Part shown: piece by piece, positions 10,855 through 21,949 of the stretch
How positions within the stretch are numbered: the first letter of the stretch is position 1
How the letters are laid out: each line of letters opens with the position of its first letter
Source of the DNA: Siderastrea radians
Lineage: Eukaryota > Cnidaria > Anthozoa > Scleractinia > Rhizangiidae
NCBI GenBank assembly: GCA_964017195.1
Contig: OZ024894.1
Span: forward strand, 33,850,184 to 33,914,183
Direction: 5' to 3'
Length of the DNA: 64,000 nucleotides
The notes under the pieces: model-generated
Databases searched by the model: none
Told to the model about the DNA's origin: nothing
What the model saw: only the letters and a program-made list of their open reading frames with translations
Program-made: the position numbers and the translations under genes

Positions 10855-10945
10855 AGAAAATAGGAGAATAGGAATGACGGCGGCCAAAAAATAGGAAAAA
10901 AATAGGAATTCTCACCCCAAAATAGGAAAAAAATAGGAAGCTTCC
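10855..10945. repeat. AATAGGAAAAAA array, left of the hAT-derived gene
   Basis: About six copies of AATAGGAA with variable A-runs lie here. The same motif forms a second array at 12545-12645, so the two arrays bracket the intact gene at 11667-12503 in direct orientation. They may be old terminal or subterminal repeats of the element from which that gene derives, or independent simple repeats. Confidence 0.7.
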
Positions 10946-10965
10946 TTTGAGTTTTATCCTCTTAA

Positions 10966-11330
10966 AGGGGCACTGTCACAGGCAATCTGCTGCGGTGAGG
11001 TCAATTCTGTACTAAAATCATTGCTTAGTACCTTTAATTGTACTAAAAATGCTCCTGCGTAACTACGAAGATAACAAATGAAATTTAGCAGGAACAGTAA
11101 ACCATAATAATTTGCTTGCGATTTTTTCAAGACAAAGCTTGAGGACTTGAAAAAATTGGCTAATTTTTTCAAGTTTCAATCCATTCCCATCCTCGCCACC
11201 CGTAACAACAGATGACAGTAAAATGTTCAGTGCAGTAATATAGTCCTTGGCAAAAAATCTACACCATTATTTTTGTGTTGACAAGTTTTAGCTTTTTGAA
11301 GTGATACTACAATAGCGTGACAGTGCCCCT
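10966..11330. mobile_element. MITE with TTAA target duplication (365 bp)
   Basis: The ends are AGGGGCACTGTCAC and its inverse GTGACAGTGCCCCT, flanked on both sides by TTAA (10962-10965 and 11331-11334). TTAA duplications are used by piggyBac and Kolobok type elements. The interior has the hairpin CTTGAAAAAATTGGC...TTTTTTCAAG near 11140-11170, which recurs in the TTAA MITE at 50314-50547, so the two are subfamily relatives. No coding capacity is visible. Confidence 0.85.
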
Positions 11331-11666
11331 TTAACACTCCCTGCCCGAAAAGCACCTAAGTATGTTCCACAACCCAATGTTTAATATTTAAGACACAAAG
11401 GCATACATCCTCAATGCAATTGACACCAATGTGCCAGCATTGCAGTATAAGCAAAAACAACTTGAGTGTGACCAGTTATGTTACCAAGCACATCTCATCC
11501 TTCAAAAATTACCAGATTCCAAACTTCATTCTAAACTTAACCAGATAGAAGAAAGATAGGCAACAAGATGTTTTTACAAACATTATCAAAGTTCACTGTC
11601 CCCCATTGCATATCTTCCTTACAATAACGTCAACAAAGATTTGTGAACAACCAAACAGTCATGGTC

Positions 11667-12503
11667 TTATGTTTTTGCTCGTTTAGCAGTTTGGGTAACC
11701 TTAGCTTTGCCCTTTTTCTTGGCAGCATTTACCGTTGATGACACAGCCTTTTCTAATAGATTGTGCTGTTTGTCAGTCAACATTTTGCTCTTTTCTCCAG
11801 TTTTCTGCAGGATTTGCATTGCTTGGTCTCGCTTAGTCTTAGCAGTGTAAAGCATCATTGTGGCTGCATTACCACTTTGCTTGTTGAGAGCTGTTGCTGA
11901 AAGGGCATCATGTAGTTTTGCTGTTGCATCACTCAGTAATTCATCAGCTGCTTTCAAATCTGCTTTTACTACTTCGTCCTTTTGCATCAGAGTATCCTCA
12001 CTCTTTTGGAGGGACTGTCTTGATTTATCCATCTCTTCTTTTGCTTTCTTGGTTCTTTCAGCTTCCTGCTTCTTTTGTTCAGCTTCCTCCCTCTTCCTCT
12101 CAACTTGTAGTTTTTCTGCCTTTAGTCGTGCCTGATATGCAGTTTGAGGTGATCGCACAGATCGCTTCAACTCTTTTGTGATTGCAATGTTCTCAGGTTG
12201 ACCATTTACTGGATCATAAAACCTGACTACCTCCTTAACAGTGCGCAAACCTATGATTGTCACTTCTCCTAGTGCTGATCTTTCACTGGTGACCACTCTT
12301 GCATTTATCGACAGACTTCTTTCAGACTCAGCATTTGTTTGGGCCAGTGCAAGTCCAGACTTGATCATTAGGGGCAGAGATTGATACCGACTGCTACCAT
12401 CAATTGACTTTAGCAGGAACACAGCATTCCAGTAATGATCAATCTGCTGGTTAGTATCGAGTTCAGATACCTCTTGATCTGCTTGAAGCAATTTTTGTAG
12501 CAT
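11667..12503 (-). CDS. hAT dimerisation-like domain protein with coiled-coil tail
   Basis: An intact 278-residue frame. Residues about 20-95 resemble the C-terminal dimerisation domain of hAT transposases: an HYWNAVF start, a PLMIKSGLALAQ helix, NAESERSLSINARVV, then a Thr-Ile-Gly-Leu-Arg segment. The DDE catalytic part and BED finger are missing. Residues about 125-185 are Lys/Glu/Gln-rich and predicted coiled coil. The last 20 residues are Lys-rich and could act as a nuclear signal. An in-frame TGA lies three codons above the ATG, so the start is secure unless splicing intervenes. It may be a domesticated hAT remnant or the terminal exon of a longer transposase; intactness favours a used gene. 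Partner and function are unknown. Confidence 0.7.
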   Translation of the reverse strand: MLQKLLQADQEVSELDTNQQIDHYWNAVFLLKSIDGSSRYQSLPLMIKSGLALAQTNAESERSLSINARVVTSERSALGEVTIIGLRTVKEVVRFYDPVNGQPENIAITKELKRSVRSPQTAYQARLKAEKLQVERKREEAEQKKQEAERTKKAKEEMDKSRQSLQKSEDTLMQKDEVVKADLKAADELLSDATAKLHDALSATALNKQSGNAATMMLYTAKTKRDQAMQILQKTGEKSKMLTDKQHNLLEKAVSSTVNAAKKKGKAKVTQTAKRAKT

Positions 12504-12544
12504 AATTTTATTTCAAATATTTCAACAGTTTCCATGCCCCAAGT

Positions 12545-12645
12545 AAAACCCTAAAAAAATAGGAAAAAATAGGATTTTCTTCAAAAAATAGGAAAAAAAT
12601 AGGAAGCAGGCCAAACAATAGGAAAAAATAGGAAAAAATAGGAAC
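12545..12645. repeat. AATAGGAAAAAA array, right of the hAT-derived gene
   Basis: About seven direct copies of AATAGGAAAAA(A) occur here, immediately upstream of the minus-strand gene at 12503. Read on the minus strand they give TTTTTTCCTATT runs, one of which ends in TTTTTAG (12557-12560) and could act as a 3' splice site. The array matches the one at 10855-10945. Confidence 0.7.
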
Positions 12646-12685
12646 TTGATGCCCTGCAATTTCCAAAAATTAAATATTTAATTTC

Positions 12686-13012
12686 TTAACGGCCAAAAAA
12701 AAAGCGTATAGCGGTCGAATGTAAAAACTTGACTTTGCCCAATTTTGTGAAGTGAAACACCCAATCATAAAGGAGAAAGTTTTTAAAAGCACCGGAGCAT
12801 TTGACGTGGTTTTTTCTGGCTATCCTCGAATACGAATTAATGGGCTTTTCCTTTGTTTGACGATCCCTGTCTAGAGGCCCAGCGATCCATTCCAAACTTG
12901 TTTTTGCAAGGTACTGGGAAACAAATGCGAGGCACTGGGACTGAAGTTCCCTGGAGTTTTTGTGTTGAAGATTTTGTTGCTGTTCACGATTTCTTCGATT
13001 AAGGTAAGACAT
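12686..13012 (-). CDS. Small basic open frame upstream of the hAT-derived gene
   Basis: A 108-residue frame begins MSYLNRRNREQQQNLQHKN and is rich in Arg, Lys and Gln for the first 70 residues. I do not recognise it. It lies upstream of, and in the same direction as, the hAT-derived gene and could be a 5' exon of the same transcript or chance. The C-terminal third looks like non-coding translation. Confidence 0.25.
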   Translation of the reverse strand: MSYLNRRNREQQQNLQHKNSRELQSQCLAFVSQYLAKTSLEWIAGPLDRDRQTKEKPINSYSRIARKNHVKCSGAFKNFLLYDWVFHFTKLGKVKFLHSTAIRFFFGR

Positions 13013-15215
13013 TGTTTTAAACGACCTTTGTGGATTTTTAATATCCTAATAGCTCAGTTGAAAGAACTACCATTGTGAATAACTTGTCGATGGTGTAAGA
13101 TTCACACCAGAAAACAAGTGTGAGCCCGAAAGCTCACATAAGTTATATGTTGTAGTTCACTAAATTTTATCCTTGGCTCAGTTTTTATTTTAGTTAAAAG
13201 TTAGAAAGCTCCTCATATTATGTCCAAAGTTTGAGATGACAGGTAGACACCAGAGATGAGATGATTGCAGATGCCATTTAATTCAAACTAACCAAAATGG
13301 AGTCTGTAAATGAATAGGAAGTACATTCATCAAGGGCAAACGGTGAGAAATGTGATGGTAATGAAGCGGCACCCTCACTGGCTGTACATAAAGGAATTCG
13401 CGAAAATGGCCACAATGTTACTGAGTGCCTTGGATGCCTCTATACTGGGCAAGGCCCTGCTTTGATTATTTTCGTGCACCAAAAATGTTGTGATTGAAGT
13501 CACTCTTTCTTTTAAGTGCATCAGTTGGTCAAGACAAAAACAAAAAAGGGAAAATATAACAACAAATAAATAGCCAATATGTATTACCAGTATGTAAATA
13601 ATTGAAAGTGTATATATTCCTTCATTATATCCTCACCATAGCTGAAATTTTGCAACCAGCCACTATCACTTAAGCTGTACTTATAAAGTAGATTTATGAA
13701 AAAGTTATACAGTGTATCAGCTCCAGTACTGGTGTTAAGCATTTGCAAACTAAACTACAGACTCCTAATGTTGAAAACTGCTAATCAAACAATACATGTA
13801 TTTCCATAAGTACAAATGCACAAGGTGTCCCTCTGCGATATGAACATTGCTTTCTTTTATATACTGGTTTGCTTTGAAGTGACACTACATGTAATATAAA
13901 TCACCTCCTCAATGTGGATTCCTTTGTTCCTAATGGCCAAACCTGATTTGCTAATTTAACCAATTGGATAATACTTGGTAAACAATACCATCAACTTTTA
14001 TTGGTAATACCAACTTTTATTAGCAATACCATCAAATTCTGTCAGTTTTAGATTCTTTGTTTAGCACTGAAGGCTTTAGTGACCACCTGCAAAATGTGGG
14101 TGATGAATTTAAGTGGTTTAAGTGCAGTGTAATTAAATCATTTAAACTGTTTTACTACAGATTGGGTGCCATTCAAAAAGTGTCTTACTTTTAGCCAAAT
14201 CGATGTGAGTATTTGTGCTGTTAGAATGTTGCTATTGACAACATTAGGGTTTTATAATTTTGCGATACATCAAACAAACATCAGGAAAAGCTGAAAACTC
14301 GAAGCCTCTTCATTAATTCACAAAACACTTTAAGCTGTAATATTACAGGAGAATCACTTTGTTCACATTAATTTTTTTTTGGGGGGGGGGAACTCCCACA
14401 TGAAAGGGATGGGGATGCTCCTCGGAAAACTAGCGTCAAACCCTTAATTAAGGAAACCAATCTGAGCGTGGCTCAGGCTTAATTTCACTACTTAAGGAGA
14501 CTTACATGTATGTATAACCTAATGATCTGCTCAGGCTAATTCCATCAAAAAAGAAGTTGTAATGAGAATTTGTTGAAACTTTGCACAGTTATTAATTACA
14601 CCTAGTACATTAAAAAAGAAAAGGGGGGGTCACTGTGTCTGATTTCATGCTATGGGGCTGTAGTATATAGGTACTTTGCTATCTTTCGACAGCAATATTA
14701 ACAAACCTATCCTTGTACCAGAGACACCCATTATTTCAACAAAGTTATTACTACAGGTAGCAATGAAATATAAGCGTTATTCTTATGATAGACCAACAAT
14801 ATTACGGTAAAACGTCTTAAAACTGCCTTAAAAATGACACTTATTTGAAATAATAGGCAAATCGAGCATCTGCACGGTTCCAGTAAAACACCTAAAATCT
14901 GATTGTACAATCATGTAATAGTGAATCAACCGGAATATTTCAAAACTGAATAATGAAAAATTCTTCAAATTTGAATATGTCATGTTAAGACGTATTTTCC
15001 TTAGATAAATGGAATAAAACAGTGGGTCACCCAGTTCGCTTGGGAGAAAACAACCATTTATTTCTCTGAACAGCTTGCCATCATAAGAAAACCTATCAAG
15101 TTTCAAACGTGCGCAGCTCATGCGCGCGCTGATCACCCAAAAAATGATGCGCAAAAAGGATGCGCAATACAATTGAATGGAATCACCTAAATTTGACTCC
15201 TAAAGGAGACCTACA
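13013..15215. other. Non-coding interval
   Basis: I see no supported gene. The interval is AT-rich and includes a T/G homopolymer junction (nine Ts followed by ten Gs at about 14371-14391). The frame at 14828-15172 (minus) has no recognisable features. Confidence 0.5.
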
Positions 15216-16324
15216 TTGAAACGTGTAACTCGCATATGTAGGTTTTGAACGATGCTCGTAATTATTCATTTTTGCAAGTACCATATTTGGAACATGAAGA
15301 GAGAGAGAACTGACCAATCAATCTTCGTGAACGACGTGACATAATTTTACACCAAGTTTGCGCACTTGTTCATGGATTAATGGCTGACAAACAAGGGAAA
15401 AAGAAGCTGAAAAAACTTTCAAACATTGGAACGACAAAGCCAAAAGAAATACCGGTTTCGAAGACCGAGCAGGAAATTTTTGAGGCAACAAAATTAGTAA
15501 TTGAAACAACATGGAGCAAAGCGCTGGGGTAAGAACTAGATCAGACTGTGAAACCCAACCAAAATAGTCTAGCGTTGTTTTTATGATTTCAATCCGGCTT
15601 CTTTCACCGTCGCGCTATCAACAAATGTTCACAAAAGGTAGGTTTTATACGGAAAACTTTTGACACTGAAATATCAAGACATGATACAAAAAAACTAAAC
15701 AGTAAAATTGAAGAGAATTGTTTAATAATATTGAAGTGTCATACGTTTTCAGTGATTCGCTACCAAAAGCTGAATAAGAAAGGACGGCTTTTTCTTCGGT
15801 TATATACTACAAAAATAACATTGTTTTACCTGCAGTTGATGTAGCTCTGAGTTCAAGCAGCTCCAAATGTTCAAATAAAGAGAACGTAATGCAAAATAAG
15901 TTGAATGATCGCTTTTCCAGTTGTTTGATTCATTGTTAACATGTTTTTTTTGCCACATCCCGTCCACGGCCTCTGAACCTGGAACCACTACATTTTGTGT
16001 TCGCTTCAACTCTCCATCTACAAATGTTAAAATCATACAGCTTCAATCCGCTTTGGGCGATGAATACAACAATTTTTTCAGGAAACATCAAACCTGTACT
16101 GCATTTTAGAGCCAATAATTGTACGACTTTTGCGAAAAAAACTATTCCCGGACGTTCACTTCGGAGCAGTTTCATTGATACATTCAGGTTTGCATTAAGA
16201 AACGCTGCAACACTTCGCAAGGTTTTGGCGCCTTAAACTCGTGCGTGGACTGGAGCGAGGGATTTCCAAATATGTTAATTAGAAAAATGAATATTTACAA
16301 TCGAACACGAGTTACACGTTTCAA
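15216..16324. mobile_element. Candidate 1.1 kb element with about 85-bp inverted ends
   Basis: The left end TTGAAACGTGTAACTCG is matched in inverse at 16308-16324, and the similarity continues inward through ATTATTCATTTTT and CATATTTGGAA. No clear target duplication is visible, so the exact borders are uncertain. The interior carries a candidate first exon (15380-15528, plus) and overlapping frames at 15921-16236 that I cannot assign. Confidence 0.5.
15380..15528 (+). CDS. Candidate first coding exon (Lys-rich N-terminus)
   Basis: An ATG opens a 49-codon lysine-rich reading frame (MADKQGKKKLKKLSNIG..., later TEQEIFEATKLVIETTW) that ends at CGCTGGG|GTAAGA, a strong 5' splice site, in phase 2. 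Without splicing the frame would stop immediately. The start context is weak (T at -3, G at +4). It lies inside an inverted-end element, so it may be a captured exon. No downstream exon was identified. Confidence 0.35.
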
Positions 16325-17405
16325 CTCCTTATGAGTTTCTGGTATAACCTAGTGATCTGCAAACTAGATGAGGACAACTGTGTAAGTTCTCAGATGAATA
16401 AGATGAATAATGTGAACGTGTTAAATAAGTGATACTTGTAGGGGTAAAAATATTTGCTTTCCCTGAGTGAGACCAAAATCTGCAATTAACACCCCTAAAC
16501 AAGATGACAAGCATCCCCATCACTGTCATAATTTATGGGAGTCCCCCTGCCCCTGCGTGAAAAACCAAGATTTATATGTGAAAATTTTTTGAGAAGAGAG
16601 ACTGTCAAAAGAAAGAAAGTTATAGACTAAGATCAAACTTCACTGTTGATTAACCAAATTAATGGAGAAAAACATTGGTGAAATAAAATACAGAAATTGC
16701 AGAAATCTAGAAACTAAAACTGACATTTTACAAAGGAGCAAAAAACTACAAAAAACCACGAGATCTCCTGGTCCGTGAGACGGTTATTACATTGTGCATA
16801 ACTTCAGAACACAGGACCGATTTTCCAGGTATATTTGTTGAGCTGGCTTGAATTCATGGTGGTTCGTCAGTCAAGCCACCAAGCCACTCAGTAATATAAT
16901 TTTATCTTCCTTGTTCTTTTTAAAGAACGACTGGCGAGCTGCCGAACTGCCGACTCATTCTTTTAAACACACTGAAAGCGTGATATATCTTCCTCGTTCT
17001 TTAAACACTTAACGCTAATACGTTTACCTTTCTCGTTCTTTAAACGTTCATCGACTCAAGGGAATATATTGTCTTGTTATTTTGCAAATCATAGTTTGCT
17101 CATGCTTAAAATTTCGCAGAATTTTGTAATGACATTAGACTAAGAGCAGTGCCCTCAATCGCTCGCTTGCTCGTTTCCCTCGACCACTGAGCGGAAAGAG
17201 AGACTGCTTGTAGTCTAGTTTGACATTTTCTTCCAAGGAAGTGTGTTCCATAAAAACTTAACTACTGTGTTTTGCGTCTTGCTAGCCCTGTTTCCAAGCT
17301 AGCAGATGGTAGAATTTGAGACTTTTACCGGCGAATTTTACACGGTTTTACCGAATCGTAAACATCGCCTAAATAACAAGCAAGAAGGATAAAAGATAGT
17401 CTTAC
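16325..17405. other. Non-coding interval with a short recurring motif
   Basis: No gene is supported. CTT(C/T)CTCGTTCTTTAAA-like strings occur three times (about 16907, 16990, 17031), suggesting a degraded repeat. Confidence 0.4.
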
Positions 17406-18004
17406 CTTTGAAAGATTTTCAACAGCACCAGAGACTCTGAACGCGAATCGTCATCGCAAATCCATCCCAAATGTGAAATCACTGCAGGCCGCCATTTTCT
17501 GTTTGTTTTCTTGTTGTTGGGCTCAACCTCGTCCCCAGGGCCTTCTCCTTGTTCAAAATGGCGGTCGGAGAAACCCTAGCCTGCGTGCCAGGGCTCAAAA
17601 ACGGCTGATTGGTTAAAAGATATTACGTAAAAAGCGTCACAGAATTGCTACTGAGCATGCGTGTTGCTTTCTCACCCTTGAAAAGTTCAATATGGCGGAC
17701 GGGCTGCAGTTGTTTTAGCACGGGAACCGCAATATTATTTCACTTTCAACGGACGATCGAAGTTACGTTAGATAGTTTTTTTAATCGGAAATGCTGTTTG
17801 AATCGATCATTGACTTCAGTGGCTTTCAAAAAAGCCATTTTGGCCGCCCTACACTGGAGAAACTGAATATCGGCAGTCCAATCTTGGATCAGGCTGCATC
17901 TTCTGATGGCGTTTAGGATTGATCTCGTTGTTTGATTAAAGTTTTATCTTCCGTCAATATTTTTTCGTGGACAAGGCATGCAGAAGGGGAGTGATCTCAT
18001 GGTT
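17406..18004. promoter_or_regulatory. Probable bidirectional promoter with YY1-like sites
   Basis: Four AAAATGGCGGC/GCCGCCATTTT-like strings, the YY1 consensus type, lie at about 17488, 17556, 17692 and 17836. On the minus strand a transcript from here would meet a strong 5' splice site, TTTCAAAG|GTAAGAC, at 17405/17406. On the plus strand GTTGCAG|GTCAGTAA lies at 18006/18007. Upstream frames on both sides are short and interrupted, so the first exons would be untranslated or belong to non-coding RNA. This is inferred from motifs only. Confidence 0.35.
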
Positions 18005-18007
18005 GCA

Positions 18008-20560
18008 GGTCAGTAATTTATTGATGTACTATTTCATAACTGATCATCATGCACTCAATGGTTGTTATGTAGCCCTTTGCTGGTCATGTTTTTGCACATT
18101 TAATACACAAGTTTGTCGACGTGGATTGCTACTCTTTTACAAACTGACAAGTGCTTTAATAGCCGGAAGAGAGTGTTACCTGATGTTCAAATAATGCTAT
18201 AACAGTCTTCAAAAGTGCCCTTTTTCGAGATCACTTAAAAGCCTGTTGTGGTTGGTATTTTTGATACTTTAAGTCCACACTATGACTCGTATGATGCATT
18301 TCTTTTTAACTGACAAATGCTGCTTTATATTGTGTGTCGAATTCTGAAGAAAGCAAATCAAATAATTATTTTTGAATTTTGTTTGCAATTACTCAGTCTT
18401 TCTTAGATCAGCAACACTGAACGTGTTTATTTGCTTTATTCATTGGTTAACATATTTAATCAACACACTTGTTGATCAATACACGATGTCAATTTCTGCT
18501 TTTTGTTAAGCTTTGCTTGTGCTCATTGATTTGTGTATTGTTAGCTTTACCCATATACTTTGTTCCCATGAAGATCCATACCACATCTTGGTCAGCATTT
18601 TGCTTGTTTTGCAGTATATTTGTATACTTGAACCAGTATGCCACACCACAATTTTTAAAGTAAAACCCTAGTATGATTGCTAATGGTGGACAAAATATGT
18701 ATGGTACAAGTGGTTTTTGCATTTAGGGGGTATTCTAGTAATAGGAAACAACTGCATCAGTTAATTTTTGGGAAAAAAACCTTTTGCAAATAGCCAAAAT
18801 AGAGTGTTGATTGATGTTTACAGGGGAACTGACTCCACTAATATGATCACTGATCAATGGGCCATATTAAATAACTAATGAAGAAAAAAACGGTTGTTGC
18901 ATTCAAGAAGTATTTCAGTCAGAAAAATAACTGGATCAGTTAATTTCTGGGCTAAAAGAAGTGTCATAAGATGATCGCATGTAACAAAGTGGTTGGTAAG
19001 ACAGGGTTTTACTTGTACATTGTACTTTTAAGACCTGCAAGACCAAACAAGGTCATGTGGCTGAAAGAGATTCAATCTATTTGCAGAATGTTTTTAAAAT
19101 GTTATGTTAAATTTGTTGAGTGCCAGCATTATGATACATTTTTTGCCAATAAGTTTTTAATCAATTATATATACATGAAGTAAAATTTATGTTTTACATT
19201 TTTTTCTCCAGGTTGTCACAGCTTTTGACTGCAGTGATATGTTCTTATCCAGCCTGTTCAGTTCTTGGCAGAAAGCAGAGAATGGCAGCAATAAAAGTCA
19301 CTAGTGTTCAATTGAAATATTAATTATTCTAATTATTGATTTTTCAAATGTCAGTTTGCCCTACACTCTTTGGTTGTACAACATTCTTGGACATGAAACA
19401 GTCCAGTGGAGTGTACTAATGTTTTGAAGTCTGATCTCTATGAGAGGTCTGCCTGGAGGCAAACTACATGTTTATTGCTCCTGATGAAAGGTGAAGTGAA
19501 AAAGCATGTATATAAAGATTTGAGAAATAAAACCCAGCATCTTTGTGCCTTTTTTCCATCTTGCAACTCATCTTACATTAATTTTGTAGCCAACCTTCTT
19601 TTTAAAAGGAAGTTAGAAGCAGTTGTGTGAGAGGGGCATCAATGATGATTATGACCCTTCGTTTTAGTCTTTGCCCTATCTGCACTTTTCAGATACTACG
19701 TGTACTTGTCTGGAGCATTGAACATTGATTGATGCAGCGTTTGCTCCTAATTAGTGAACTCAATTCTGGAGCGACTTCCTCAGTGTTTTGTGCTTCTATA
19801 CCATTGTTTTTTTTTTAATTCAAAGTTAAATTCTGTGTGGTATCATTTAGATATTATTTTGGTAAATATACTGCTCAACAATTTCCTTTTGCAATACAGT
19901 CAAGTTCTTTCATTAATTACTCTTGACTAAGATTAACCAAAAATTGCTGAATTTTGATTCATCTGACAACTGTCAGCCTTGTTCTGAAAAAAACAAAAGG
20001 TATTGCACCTGTCTGCTGTTGGAATGTAAATGAAGGGTTCACAAGCTAAAGAAGGTGGCTGCAGAAACAATGAGTACATTTGTACAGGCAAGGAGATGCA
20101 CTTTGCTTTGCTATTATAATTTTATATTTTCCAGTGTGTTTTAAATGAAGTTATGCTGCACTGACAATTTTGTTGCTAAGAGGGGTGCACCTTGTGTTTG
20201 AAAGGTACTATTTTGTCCTGTTCCAGATCTGTTAATATCATGTCATTTTCCATGATCTTTCCACCTTTTTTTTTCGTTGTTGAAACACATTTAGGTGTTT
20301 TTTGTTTGTTTTGCTCGTGTATTCAGTAGCTCAGTTTGACGGAGTTTTTTTGTTCATCCTCCATCACAGTTCCCATAACTGCAAAATAGCAAAACATTTC
20401 ACCATCATTTCAGTGACAAAAACAGACGCTTTTGTTTGGTTGATTTCAGATGCAGTGATTTAAGATAGGATAGTTCCAACATAGCATTCTCTGCAAAAAT
20501 ATTCATCAGAAAACCAATCACTATAATAGTCAGTGGGAAACGATTTCAAGCTCTATTCAC
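18008..20560. other. Non-coding interval
   Basis: AT-rich sequence with no recognisable protein or repeat. A possible acceptor, TTTTTTCTCCAG, ends at 19212 and could pair with the donor near 18006, but the downstream frame has no family signature. The frame at 18971-19183 is unremarkable. Confidence 0.4.
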
Positions 20561-20747
20561 CTGAAAAGCCAATGAGCTTTAATATGTGGAGGTCGTTTGT
20601 TTCCTGTGCGATGAACTGTCCAAGGGTTTACATTAAACAGTGCACCATTTAAGTTTACTTCACTTTTCTTCAGCCGTTTCATTCCCAGAGTTACAACCTC
20701 GAGGTAGATGTGACCATTGAAATAGAAGCTGGTTTGATCTGCTGATC
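20561..20747 (-). CDS. Candidate internal exon of an unknown gene
   Basis: Between an acceptor-like CACTACAG and the donor TTTTCAG|GTGAATAG the minus strand is open for 61 codons with natural-looking composition: FYFNGHIYLEVVTLGMKRLK, then NLNGALFNVNPWTVHRTGNK and PPHIKAHWLF. The exon would enter after two bases of a codon and leave with two bases of the next. Codon use and hydrophobic patterning look coding, but I do not recognise the family and found no partner exon nearby. It may be a stranded exon of a degraded gene, part of a long-intron gene, or carried by a transposon. Confidence 0.45.
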
Positions 20748-20759
20748 CTGTAGTGCTGT

Positions 20760-21949
20760 TTGTTTTTCAGTACATGTACTTTGGAAAATGGATATTGGGA
20801 TTCTTGTTGTTTATTTTCTGTCATTACTGATTTTGAGCAACAATGACTAGTAAAACTTAGGGTATTTGGACGTTTATTAACTTGATCTAACGCAAGTCCA
20901 AATACTTTTATTTAAAAAAGCATTAAGAAACAACGAAGTAAACATTGGCAATAACTTAATCGAGTTGCTGTACACTGGCACGACTTCTCTTCCAAGATAT
21001 AAACAAACAAATGTTCATCTTCAAACAGCGATTTAAAAAATCATCGATGCGAAAAAATAGTCTCTTATATCTCTTTACAAATTATCAAACTTTCCATTAC
21101 GAGACACTCATATACTATCTTAGCAAACAAGAAAATCCAAGATCCGTTAAAGTCATGTTGTCAAGGACAGCTCTCTATAAGTTAGCAGAACAATGTCGTA
21201 ACGAAGCGGTTAGAAGGGAAAACAAACTCTTGAACAGGAAATCGCCTCACATTTGAATAGCACTCAGAGCCACAGGCATCCCATCCACCACAGTCCAACC
21301 TCCGCTAAAGGCTATTTTTCATATGGCGGGAAAATCTCAGACGATCGAGGATTCCACTGTTTCCCGACCGTCCCAGATTTTACCGACTAATGAAAACTCG
21401 AAATCGTAGACATCCCCGATTGTCTGGGATGATCGGAGACAAATCGGGAAAATTGGGGGTATTTCTATTTTCCCAACGCGTCTCACATTTCTGCAATGTT
21501 TGGCGATCATTCCCGTTATATAAAAACTCAAATTTGTACTGTCCGGGACATCAGCGATAGTTGTAGCTCGTTGCCAATCCTCTAAATTACTTTGCTCTAG
21601 TCCCCCCCCCCCTATAAATAAATTATCGTCTGTTATTTTCGATCAAGACTCCGATGGGTTTTCCGATATATCGGCAAAATTTGGGACGGTCGAAAAACAG
21701 CGAAATCCCCGACGTTCTTTATGTCCGCTTATGGACACCAAAGTGCGGTCCCGAAGATTTCTCCACTAAAACTCTATATTAATAACCTCCTGCAAGCGGA
21801 AACCTCTCGTAAGCGGCCTGGAGTTGAGTTAACTGGAGTGGAGTGGAGTTGAAATAACTTCCTCAAACTCGAGCTCACATGACAGAGTTTCACTTCGTTT
21901 ATACTTCATCTCTGTCGATTTGCTTGCTTGAAACCCTCATCACATTAAA
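20760..21949. other. Non-coding interval with repeat remnants
   Basis: The plus frame 21011-21256 (81 residues, basic) has no recognisable motif. GTTATATAAAAACTC at about 21516 is TATA-like. At 21785-21825 the text CCTCCTGCAAGCGGAAACC...TAAGCGG resembles 23298-23355, two weak copies of the same short repeat. Confidence 0.4.

Noticed and set aside
11860..12181. Plus-strand Ser/Leu-rich frames
   Set aside because: They are antisense shadows of the Lys/Glu-rich coiled coil of the hAT-derived gene.
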